Source: Faunimonas pinastri
GTDB taxonomy: Bacteria; Pseudomonadota; Alphaproteobacteria; Rhizobiales; Afifellaceae
Direction of reading: 5' to 3'
Assembly (NCBI RefSeq): GCF_900110915.1
Contig: NZ_FOFG01000001.1
Coordinates: 558,001-622,000, forward strand
DNA length: 64,000 nucleotides
Of this stretch, positions 57,346 to 64,000 are shown in pieces; positions within the stretch are counted from its first letter, which is position 1; each line of letters begins with the position of its first letter. The notes beneath the pieces were generated by a model. It had not been told where the DNA came from, made no database searches, and was given only the letters and a program-made list of their open reading frames with translations. A program made the translations under genes and the position numbers.

Positions 57346-58323
57346 ATGCGTGGCTTCGCCCCCCAGGCGCCTGCGGGCGTCGTGATGATCCGCCCCCACC
57401 ATTTCACCCCCAATCCGGAGACCGCCGCCGACAACGTCTTCCAGACGTCCGACGGCCTCAGGACCTCGCGCGAGATCTCCGAGGCGGCGTACCGGGAGGT
57501 GACGGTGATGGCGGAGCGGCTGCGGGACGCCGGGGTGGCCGTCCATCTCTTCGAGGACGAGGGCACCTCCACGCCGGATTCCGTGTTCCCCAACAACTGG
57601 TTCTCAACCCATGCCGGGGGGCACGTCGCGGTCTATCCGATGTTCAACAGAAACCGGCGAGGGGAGCGACGGGCCGACATCATCGAGATGCTGAAGGCGC
57701 GCTACCGCGTGCAGGACGTGATCGACTATTCCGGGCTGGAACCCGACAACGTGTTCCTGGAAGGCACCGGCGCCATGGTGCTCGACCATATCGGTCGCGT
57801 CGCCTATGCCGCGCGCTCCAATCGCACCAACGAGGTCGCGCTGGAGCGCTTCTGCACGCACTTCAACTTCGAGCCGATGCTGTTCGACGCGGCTGATGCG
57901 GATGGTCGCCAGATCTACCACACCAACGTCATCATGTGCGTCGGCACCGATCTGGCGCTGGTCGGGCTCGATGCGATCGTGAACCCGGCCCGGCGGAACG
58001 AGGTGAGGGAACGGCTGGAGGAAACCGGGCGCCGCGTCGTCGCGCTTTCCCATCGCCAGATCGCGGAGTTCGCTGGCAACGCGCTGGAACTGCGCGGCGC
58101 CAGAGGTCGCTTTCTCGCGATCTCGTCCCGCGCTTGCCGCTCGCTGAGCGCGGCCGAGCGAGGGGAAATCGAGGCCGTGACACCGTTGCTGCCTTTGGAT
58201 GTGCCGACGATCGAACTCGCGGGCGGATCGGTGCGCTGCATGCTGGCGGGCATCCATCTCGCGCCAAGGGCAAGCGCGGGGCAGGCCGCGTCGCACGTTG
58301 TCGCGAAGCCCGTGCCGGCCTGA
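57346..58323 (+). CDS. Amidinotransferase-fold hydrolase, CtlX/DDAH-like
   Basis: 325 residues of the guanidino-modifying pentein fold. Seen are TPDSVFPNNWFSTHAGGHVA, FLEGTGAMVLDHIGRVAYAA, the catalytic-His segment YHTNVIMCVGTD and the catalytic-Cys segment GGSVRCMLAGIHL. This is the arginine-deiminase-related group annotated as citrulline utilisation hydrolase CtlX. The likely reaction is hydrolysis at the guanidino or ureido carbon of arginine, citrulline or a derivative. It is the last gene of the operon and converges on the RpiR gene. Confidence 0.88.
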   Translation: MRGFAPQAPAGVVMIRPHHFTPNPETAADNVFQTSDGLRTSREISEAAYREVTVMAERLRDAGVAVHLFEDEGTSTPDSVFPNNWFSTHAGGHVAVYPMFNRNRRGERRADIIEMLKARYRVQDVIDYSGLEPDNVFLEGTGAMVLDHIGRVAYAARSNRTNEVALERFCTHFNFEPMLFDAADADGRQIYHTNVIMCVGTDLALVGLDAIVNPARRNEVRERLEETGRRVVALSHRQIAEFAGNALELRGARGRFLAISSRACRSLSAAERGEIEAVTPLLPLDVPTIELAGGSVRCMLAGIHLAPRASAGQAASHVVAKPVPA

Positions 58324-58336
58324 AGAAGGCGCCCGC

Positions 58337-59248
58337 CTAGCGGTTCGAGCCGTGGCGTGGCGGGGTCAGCCATGGATAGGCGAAGGCGGAAAACTCCTCG
58401 GCCAGTTCGGCCGAGCCGGGCGAACGGCTCGCGACCCCCGCCGTCAGCGCTTCCAGCAGGGCCAGCGTCGCCGTATCTGAGGTGGAGCTGAACTGCCGGC
58501 TCGTATGCACGTAGAGGGTGAGGTCGCTCAGCCCCGCGATGGGCGAGTTCTGGTTGTCGGTGATCGACAACACCCGGATCCCGCGCGAGCGGATATATTG
58601 CGTCAGCTCGACCGTGTCCCGAAGGTAGCGCGGAAACGCGATCGCGATGGCGAGATCGGATGCGTCGAAGCGGAAAAGCCGCCGCGACGCTCCGGCCGAG
58701 CCGCCGGCATTCTCGACGACGCGAACGTCGCAGCCGGCAAGTTCCAGCCCGTTCGCCAGCAACCCGGCGAGATTTCCGGCCGTATCGAAGCCGATGACGA
58801 AGATGCGGCGGGCGGCGACGATCATCTCCACCGCCTGCTCGCAGCGCTCCGCATCCAGATTGTGGATGGTGGCCTGGAGATTGCGGATGTCCTCCTGCAG
58901 CGAAGCCACCAGGATGTCGCGGACGGACGAGGCCTCCGACAGCTTCTGCTTCAGCCGCTCCACCGGGGCGAAGACCGGCTCGAAGCCACGGATCAGTTCG
59001 GCGCGGAACTGGGCGTAGCCGGCAAAGCCGATCGTCCGGGCGAAGCGGTTCGCCGTCGCCACGGAGACGCCGGAATTGGCGACCGTCTCGTTGATGCTGA
59101 GCCGGGCGACCTGCATCGGCTCGGCGAGGACGAAATCTGCGAATGCCTTGAGCGCGTCGGAGAGCGAGGGATAGGCGGCCGCGATCCGTTCGGCGACCAC
59201 CGCTCCGGCGGGCAGGCGCGTGATACCGACCGGCCTTGGATCTGGCAT
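58337..59248 (-). CDS. MurR/RpiR-family transcriptional regulator
   Basis: 303 residues: an N-terminal RpiR HTH (LSINETVANSGVSVATANRF, ARTIGFAGYAQFRAELIRG) and a C-terminal SIS domain (RRIFVIGFDTAGNLAGLLAN; VLSITDNQNSPIAGLSDLTL). SIS domains normally bind phosphosugars, though RpiR members in rhizobia also control uptake of other compounds. It is divergent from the two binding-protein genes and convergent with the CtlX operon, so it probably regulates the former. Confidence 0.9.
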   Translation of the reverse strand: MPDPRPVGITRLPAGAVVAERIAAAYPSLSDALKAFADFVLAEPMQVARLSINETVANSGVSVATANRFARTIGFAGYAQFRAELIRGFEPVFAPVERLKQKLSEASSVRDILVASLQEDIRNLQATIHNLDAERCEQAVEMIVAARRIFVIGFDTAGNLAGLLANGLELAGCDVRVVENAGGSAGASRRLFRFDASDLAIAIAFPRYLRDTVELTQYIRSRGIRVLSITDNQNSPIAGLSDLTLYVHTSRQFSSTSDTATLALLEALTAGVASRSPGSAELAEEFSAFAYPWLTPPRHGSNR

Positions 59249-59265
59249 ACGCTGTCAGGCTCTCT

Positions 59266-59281
59266 TGTAAATCCGCTTACA
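59266..59281. promoter_or_regulatory. Inverted repeat in the RpiR / binding-protein promoter region
   Basis: TGTAA (59266-59270) and TTACA (59277-59281) with a six-base spacer lie 18 bp upstream of the RpiR start; a related CTTGTGTAACAAAAG stretch follows at about 59292-59306. The AT-rich stretch stands out in this GC-rich region and is a plausible RpiR operator. Confidence 0.4.
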
Positions 59282-59348
59282 TATGCTAGCACTTGTGTAA
59301 CAAAAGAAACACGGGGGAGGAAGGGTCTGCAGCCATTGAGGGGTGGTG

Positions 59349-60380
59349 ATGACCTGTTCCGGGAATTTCACGGCTACGCGCCGTTCTGTCATGTTGGGGG
59401 GAGCCGCCGCGCTTGCAGTGGGCGCCGGCGCGACGAGAGGTTTCGCTCAGGCGAAGACCGTGGTGACCACCGCGCTCGGCTGGGTGCCGAACGTGGAATA
59501 TGCCGGCCTGTGGCTCGCGATCGAGAAGGGCTACTTCGCGCGCGAGAATATCGAGGCGAAGTTCATTCCGGGCGGCCCGAACGCGCCGGACACGCTGGTT
59601 TCGCTCGCCACCGGCGCGGCTGACGTCGCCGGCGCGAACTGGCTGCCGATCCTCGATTCCGTCGCCAAGGGCAACGACTTCGTCATCATCGGCGCGACCT
59701 GGGCAAAGAGTCCGGCGGCGGTGTGCTCGATGGCGCGCCATCCCGTGCAGGAGCCGAAGGACCTCGCCGGCGCAACCATCCTGGCGCAGAACCCGACGGA
59801 CAAGCAGATCATCGACGCGATCCTTGGCGGCGCCGGACTGCCGCTGGATTACGAGATCAAGCCCACCGGCTTTTCGCCCGAGCCGCTGATTGCCGGCGAC
59901 GGCGACGCCTATCTCTGCTTCGCGACCAACCAGCCGATCACGCTGGAGCGCATGGGACTGGTGGAGGGGCGCGACTTCTTCGTCACGCTGCTGGACGATC
60001 TCGGCTATCGCGTGCTGCAGGGGCTCCTGGTGGTGCCGCGCTCGCTGATCGCCGGGAAGCGGGATGCGGTGACCGGCTATCTCCGCGCCCTCGTGCGCGG
60101 CTGGACCGATCACATCAAGGATCCGGGCGCGGCCGCCAGGCTCGTCGTCGACAAATACGGCGCCGATCTCGGCCTGGATATCGACCAGCAGATCCGACAG
60201 GCGGAACTCGAGGTTCCGCTTCTGGAGGGCGACGAGAAGAGCAGGGGCCTCCTCTGGTTCGATCCCGCGATCGTCACCGGCGCGATGACCCGGGCCGCCC
60301 ATGCGGCCGGCCGTTCCGTGCCAGAACTTTCGAAAATCGTCGATCTCGGCCCGCTCGAAGAGGCGTTGAAGACGCTTTGA
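59349..60380 (+). CDS. NMT1/THI5-like ABC transporter substrate-binding protein (copy 1)
   Basis: About 343-residue precursor with a Tat-like signal (TATRRSVMLGGAAALAVGAG). The SsuA/THI5-type fold shows ALGWVPNVEYAGLWLAIEKG, FIPGGPNAPDTLVSLATGAA, NWLPILDSVAKGND and TGFSPEPLIAGDGDAYLCFA. It is clearly paralogous to the next gene, with matching blocks along the full length. Such proteins feed TauBC/SsuBC/ThiXZ-type transporters for sulfonates, pyrimidines or other small compounds. ATG at 59349 preferred; two in-frame GTGs precede it. Confidence 0.9.
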   Translation: MTCSGNFTATRRSVMLGGAAALAVGAGATRGFAQAKTVVTTALGWVPNVEYAGLWLAIEKGYFARENIEAKFIPGGPNAPDTLVSLATGAADVAGANWLPILDSVAKGNDFVIIGATWAKSPAAVCSMARHPVQEPKDLAGATILAQNPTDKQIIDAILGGAGLPLDYEIKPTGFSPEPLIAGDGDAYLCFATNQPITLERMGLVEGRDFFVTLLDDLGYRVLQGLLVVPRSLIAGKRDAVTGYLRALVRGWTDHIKDPGAAARLVVDKYGADLGLDIDQQIRQAELEVPLLEGDEKSRGLLWFDPAIVTGAMTRAAHAAGRSVPELSKIVDLGPLEEALKTL

Positions 60381-60439
60381 CCGGGACCGCTCTGCAACAC
60401 AGCGAAGACAGGCCACAAGGTCTTCGAGGGGAACCTGTT

Positions 60440-61462
60440 ATGACATTGACCCGCCGCAGCCTTTTGCAATCCATCGCCGCCGGCGCTGCCGCCGCGCCGT
60501 TTCTCGGCAAGTCCGTCCTCGCGGCGGCGCTGAAGAAGGTGCGCGTGCAGATCGGCTGGATCGCCAATGCCGAATATGCGGGCCTCTGGGTGGGGCTGGA
60601 GAAGAACTACTTCAAGGACGCCGGGCTGGATGTCAGCGTCACGCCCGGCGGTCCCAACGCGCCGGACCCGCTCGTCGTGGTCGCCGGTGGCGAGGCCGAT
60701 ATCGGCTACACGTCGTGGCTGCCCTTCCTGGATGCGGTCGCCAAGGGCAACGACTACGTGCTCTTCGCCGCGGGCTTCCAGTCCTCGCCCCTCGGCATCA
60801 TCTCGCTTGCCAGGAAGCCGATCCTGACGGCCAAGGACCTCGTTGGCGCCCGCATCCTGGCGCAGGGGCCGAACGAGAAGACATCCATCGACGCGACGCT
60901 GGCCCTGGCCGGCCTGCCGAAGGACTGGACCATGGTGCCGACCGGCTTTTCGCCGGAGCCGCTGGTGGCTGGCGATGGCGACGGCTACACGGCCTTCGCC
61001 ACGAACCAGACGATCACGCTGGAGAAGATGGGCCTCGTCCGCGACAAGGACTTCTTCTTCCGCTCCTTCGACGAGCTCGGCTTCAAGAGCTATGCGGAAC
61101 TTGCTTTCTGCACGCGCGACTACCTTGCCAAGAACCGGCAGACGCTGGTCGATTACGTCAAGGCCAACATCAAGGCCTACCGCGACAACGAGAAGGATCC
61201 AGCCTACGCGGCCAAGCTCGCGGTGGACAAATACGGAGCCGATTACGGCCTCGACCTGGAGCAGCAGACGCGGCTGAACGAGCTGCAGATCCCGATCATC
61301 CGCCCCAACAACGACCCGAGCTTCAAGATCCTCACCATGAACAAGGACGAGGTGACGGGCCCCATGTACGCGGCGGCGAAGGCGAGCGGGCGCACGAACC
61401 TGCCCGACGTGGACAAGATCTTCGACTTCTCCATCGCCGAAGAAGCGCACGCCTCTCTTTGA
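60440..61462 (+). CDS. NMT1/THI5-like ABC transporter substrate-binding protein (copy 2)
   Basis: 340-residue precursor with a Tat-type signal (LTRRSLLQSIAAGAAAAPFL). Blocks parallel copy 1: VQIGWIANAEYAGLWVGLEK, VTPGGPNAPDPLVVVAGGEA, SWLPFLDAVAKGND and [27 protein letters not shown] precedes the ATG at 60440, 59 bp after copy 1. Having two receptors for one ATPase/permease suggests related but different ligands or a recent duplication. Confidence 0.91.
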   Translation: MTLTRRSLLQSIAAGAAAAPFLGKSVLAAALKKVRVQIGWIANAEYAGLWVGLEKNYFKDAGLDVSVTPGGPNAPDPLVVVAGGEADIGYTSWLPFLDAVAKGNDYVLFAAGFQSSPLGIISLARKPILTAKDLVGARILAQGPNEKTSIDATLALAGLPKDWTMVPTGFSPEPLVAGDGDGYTAFATNQTITLEKMGLVRDKDFFFRSFDELGFKSYAELAFCTRDYLAKNRQTLVDYVKANIKAYRDNEKDPAYAAKLAVDKYGADYGLDLEQQTRLNELQIPIIRPNNDPSFKILTMNKDEVTGPMYAAAKASGRTNLPDVDKIFDFSIAEEAHASL

Positions 61463-61489
61463 ACGCCGACTTGAAGGGTTGCCGGATTG

Positions 61490-62887
61490 ATGTCTGAAGC
61501 AGAAAACGCAGCTGAGAGCGTCGACCTCCTGATCAAGGGGTGCGACGTGGTCGCCCTGGACGGCTCCAACACGGTCCAGAGCGACGGCGCCATCGCAATC
61601 CGGGGCAAGCGGATCGTCTGGATCGGCAAGGCGTCGGACGCCGGCCGTTTCGTCGCCAGGAGCGTGGTCGACGGTTCCGGCAAGATCGCGCTGCCCGGCA
61701 TGATCGACGCGCATTTCCACACGGGCCAGCAGCTTCTGCGCGGCAAGCTGCACGAGATCGCCCGCCGGCGGCCGCTGAAGCTGCCGGTGTGGAAGAACTA
61801 CCTCATCCCGTTCGAAAGCTGCCTGGAGCCGGAAGACGTCTACCTGTCCGGCCTCGTCGCCTACACCAACATGATCCAGGTCGGCACGACCTGCTTTGCG
61901 GAATCCGGCGGCCCGCATCCCGACGAGATGGGCCGCGCGGCCGTCGATGTCGGCATTCGCGGCTTCGTCGCGCTGTCCACCGTCGACCAGAGCGAGCAGA
62001 TCGGCGCCGACGTTCCCGCCAACATGCTGATGACGCGCGACGAGGCGCTGGAGCGCAACGTGGCGCTGGTCAACCGCTGGAAGGATGGCGACCGCGTCAA
62101 GGCGTGGCTGGCGCTGCGCCAGATCATCGTCTGCTCGCCCGGCCTGATCCGGGATATCGGAGCCGCCGCGCGCGAACTCGATGTGAAGATCCACACGCAT
62201 CTCTGCGAAGGGTCCTACGAGATCGACTATGCGCTGGAGAAGTTCGGCAAGCGGCCGGCGGAGTGGCTGGACGAGATGGGCGTGCTCTCCCATCACCTGC
62301 ACTGCGCGCATTCCGTGATGCTCTCGCCCAACGAGGTCGACCTTTACGTCAAGCATCGTCCCTCCGCCTGTCATTGCGCCTTCGGCAATTATTCCATCGG
62401 CAATCCGCGGCTCGTGGAGATGTGGCGGCGCGGCATCGATATCGGCCTCGGCACCGATGGGCCGGGAGCGGGCGGCACGCTGGACATCTTCCAGGTCGCC
62501 CACACGGCGCGCGTCGGGCAGCAGGCGATGAACAGCGCGCTCTTCCATCAGCGCGATCCGATCTCGGCGGAGGAACTGCTCCGCGTCGCCACCAACGGGG
62601 GCGCCCGCGCGCTCGGCATCCAGAATGAGATCGGCAGCCTGGAAGTCGGCAAGAAGGCCGATATCCTGCTTTGCGACGCCGACAGCATGGACCATGTGCC
62701 GGTCTACGATCCGCTCTTCGTGGCGGCCGCCTGCGTGGTGGGTCGTGACGTGAGCACCGTCGTGGTGGACGGCGAGGTCGTGATGAAGAACCGCGAGATG
62801 CTGACGGTGGACGTGGAGGCGATCCGGGCGAAGCTCAAGGAGCGCCTGCCGGTCATCTCCGAACGTTTCGAAAGGCTCGTGGGCTGA
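61490..62887 (+). CDS. ATZ/TRZ-type amidohydrolase (aminohydrolase)
   Basis: 465-residue metal-dependent hydrolase of the cytosine-deaminase-like group. Metal motifs: GMIDAHFHTGQQLLRG (H-x-H), KIHTHLCEGSYEIDYA (His and Glu), LHCAHSVMLSPNE (His) and IGLGTDGPGAGGTLDIFQ (Asp). These enzymes deaminate or dechlorinate heterocycles such as triazines, purines and pyrimidines. The GTDGPGAGG loop differs from the more common GTDG-x-x-S/A-x-N form. ATG at 61490 has AAGG upstream. It probably acts on the imported compound. Confidence 0.9.
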   Translation: MSEAENAAESVDLLIKGCDVVALDGSNTVQSDGAIAIRGKRIVWIGKASDAGRFVARSVVDGSGKIALPGMIDAHFHTGQQLLRGKLHEIARRRPLKLPVWKNYLIPFESCLEPEDVYLSGLVAYTNMIQVGTTCFAESGGPHPDEMGRAAVDVGIRGFVALSTVDQSEQIGADVPANMLMTRDEALERNVALVNRWKDGDRVKAWLALRQIIVCSPGLIRDIGAAARELDVKIHTHLCEGSYEIDYALEKFGKRPAEWLDEMGVLSHHLHCAHSVMLSPNEVDLYVKHRPSACHCAFGNYSIGNPRLVEMWRRGIDIGLGTDGPGAGGTLDIFQVAHTARVGQQAMNSALFHQRDPISAEELLRVATNGGARALGIQNEIGSLEVGKKADILLCDADSMDHVPVYDPLFVAAACVVGRDVSTVVVDGEVVMKNREMLTVDVEAIRAKLKERLPVISERFERLVG

Positions 62888-62889
62888 CG

Positions 62890-63711
62890 ATGACGGACGC
62901 AAGCTCGCCCGTCGCCCATCTCTCGCCGGTCCGACCGGCCACGGAGACCGCGATCGATCTCGACCATATCGGCAAGTCCTTCCGGATGGAGAACGGCCGG
63001 GAGCTGGTCGCAATCGACGAGGTGTCGCTGAAGATCGGAAAGGGCGAGTTCGTGGCGCTGCTCGGCCCCTCCGGTTGCGGCAAGAGCACGATCCTCAGGC
63101 TGGTCGCGGCCCTGGAAGCGCCGAGCCGGGGCCGGGTGGTGGTCGAGGGACGCGAGCCGGAAGACCTGTCGAGGGCGCATCGGCTCGGCGTCGCCTTCCA
63201 GGATCATGCGCTGCTGCCTTGGCTCACCATCTCCGCCAATGTGGCGTTGCCGTTCCAGTTGGCCGGGCGGAGCGTCGATCGCAAGCGGGTGGAGGAGCTG
63301 ATCCGCCTCGTCGGCCTTGCCGGATTCGAGCAGGCGCGGCCCCGGCAGCTTTCCGGCGGCATGCGCCAGCGCGCCTCCATCGCCCGCTCGCTGGTGCTGC
63401 ATCCCGACGTGCTGCTGCTCGACGAACCCTTCGGCGCGCTGGATGCCGTGACGCGGCGGCAGATGAACGTGGAGTTGCAGCGGATCTGGACGGACGAGCG
63501 CATCACCACGCTGCTCGTCACGCATTCGGTGGAGGAGGCGCTTTTCCTCGCCGACCGCGTGGTCGTCATGAGCGGCCGGCCCGGTCGCGTGATCAAGACG
63601 ATCGAGGTGCCGTTCGAGCGGCCGCGCCAGCCGGCGATCATGCGCAGCGCCGAGTTCCACGACCTCGTGGACGAACTGACGCTTGCGCTGGAACCGGAGG
63701 AAGCGGCGTGA
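62890..63711 (+). CDS. ABC transporter ATPase, TauB/SsuB family
   Basis: 273-residue ATPase: Walker A GPSGCGKSTILRLVAALEAP, Q-loop VAFQDHALLPWLTISANVAL, signature LSGGMRQRASIARSLVLHPD, Walker B LLLDEPFGALDAVTRRQMN, switch His in LLVTHSVEEALFLADRVVVM. This is the SsuB/TauB/ThiZ type matching the NMT1-like receptors upstream. Begins two bases after the amidohydrolase stop and overlaps the permease by GTGA. Confidence 0.94.
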   Translation: MTDASSPVAHLSPVRPATETAIDLDHIGKSFRMENGRELVAIDEVSLKIGKGEFVALLGPSGCGKSTILRLVAALEAPSRGRVVVEGREPEDLSRAHRLGVAFQDHALLPWLTISANVALPFQLAGRSVDRKRVEELIRLVGLAGFEQARPRQLSGGMRQRASIARSLVLHPDVLLLDEPFGALDAVTRRQMNVELQRIWTDERITTLLVTHSVEEALFLADRVVVMSGRPGRVIKTIEVPFERPRQPAIMRSAEFHDLVDELTLALEPEEAA

Positions 63712-64000
63712 TCGCGCTTTCGCAGGAACGCTGGCGGGGGATCGTGCTGGGCGCGTTCGGCGTGCTCCTGTTCCTCGGGCTCTGGCAGCTGATCGGCGTC
63801 AACCGCTGGGCCGGCCTGACATGGCCGCCGCTGACCGACGTGCTCACCTTTTTGTTCAACCCGTCGCGCCGCGCGCTCTTCGGGCGGGCTATGTCCGCGA
63901 GCTTTTCCATGATCGCGCTCGGCTACGTCACGGGCGCGGCGATCGGGATCGTGCTGGCCGGCATCGCCCATCTGGTTCACCCGCTCAGGCCCGGTCTCGA
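63708..64000 (+). CDS. ABC transporter permease, SsuC/TauC type (partial)
   Basis: GTG start overlapping the ATPase stop (GTGA); open to the end of the window (~97 residues seen). The visible part has one N-terminal helix (GIVLGAFGVLLFLGLWQLIG), the typical WPPLTDVL segment, and a second helix (SMIALGYVTGAAIGIVLAGI). The rest of the protein lies outside. It completes the transporter with the ATPase and the two receptors. Confidence 0.85.
   Translation, partial: MIALSQERWRGIVLGAFGVLLFLGLWQLIGVNRWAGLTWPPLTDVLTFLFNPSRRALFGRAMSASFSMIALGYVTGAAIGIVLAGIAHLVHPLRPGL

Overview
The window is about 64 kb of GC-rich, densely coding chromosomal DNA from an alphaproteobacterium, most likely of the Hyphomicrobiales (Rhizobiales). 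Supporting signs are an Omp25/RopB-type porin-like protein, a BA14K-type secreted protein, an adjacent lsrB/vtlR-type LysR gene and trxB, a PetP/PetR-like MarR plus OmpR pair, an ELM1-family protein, long N-terminal extensions on UvrB and UvrC, and a pyruvate carboxylase close to rhizobial length. I cannot name the genus. I saw no rRNA or tRNA genes, insertion sequences, prophage or CRISPR array.

Layout. 0-4.4 kb: end of a TetR/COQ9-like gene, csaA, a MarR-response regulator-histidine kinase operon, and divergent ilvE with a leader hairpin. 4.6-9.3 kb (minus strand): moaE, moaD, pgsA, uvrC, a family 2 glycosyltransferase. 9.5-14.3 kb: an outer-membrane barrel gene, a GST, RNase T2 coupled to a small exported protein, a cytochrome b plus sulfite-oxidase-type molybdoprotein pair, and a cupin. 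14.8-18.3 kb: lsrB/vtlR-like gene, trxB, ELM1-family gene, then an intergenic region with palindromes and a strong candidate small RNA. 18.3-24.2 kb: rlmJ, an EamA transporter, an SH3b protein, uvrB. 24.2-31.1 kb: a patchy region of short hydrophilic or exported proteins, two frameshifted genes (one a cobalamin adenosyltransferase), a 3-methyladenine glycosylase, DUF2945, DUF72 and DUF6665-like genes, and an LpxO-like hydroxylase. 31.5-47 kb: a glycine-rich cold-shock protein, two VOC proteins, aatA, a GST, greA, carB, a macro-domain protein, an encapsulated-ferritin-like protein, a dienelactone hydrolase, a HxlR/old-yellow-enzyme pair, and pyc. 47-52.4 kb: a MacA-MacB-TolC type tripartite efflux operon.

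52.6-64 kb is the main accessory catabolic region. An XRE-cupin regulator leads a polar amino-acid ABC importer, an arginase-superfamily hydrolase with a substituted metal ligand, and a CtlX/DDAH-like amidinotransferase-fold hydrolase. Together these suggest uptake and breakdown of a guanidino or ureido amino acid. A convergent RpiR regulator is then divergent from two paralogous NMT1/THI5-like binding proteins, an ATZ/TRZ-type amidohydrolase, an ATPase and a permease cut by the window edge. That set suggests import and deamination or hydrolysis of a small heterocycle.

The most interesting items are the three-hairpin small RNA with CU-rich loops near lsrB, a cysteine-free LsrB homologue, a cold-shock protein with a long N-terminal RG/GGY-rich tail, an encapsulated-ferritin-like protein with no encapsulin nearby, the altered ureohydrolase motif, and a second copy of the pyc 3' end abutting an inserted-looking VOC gene.
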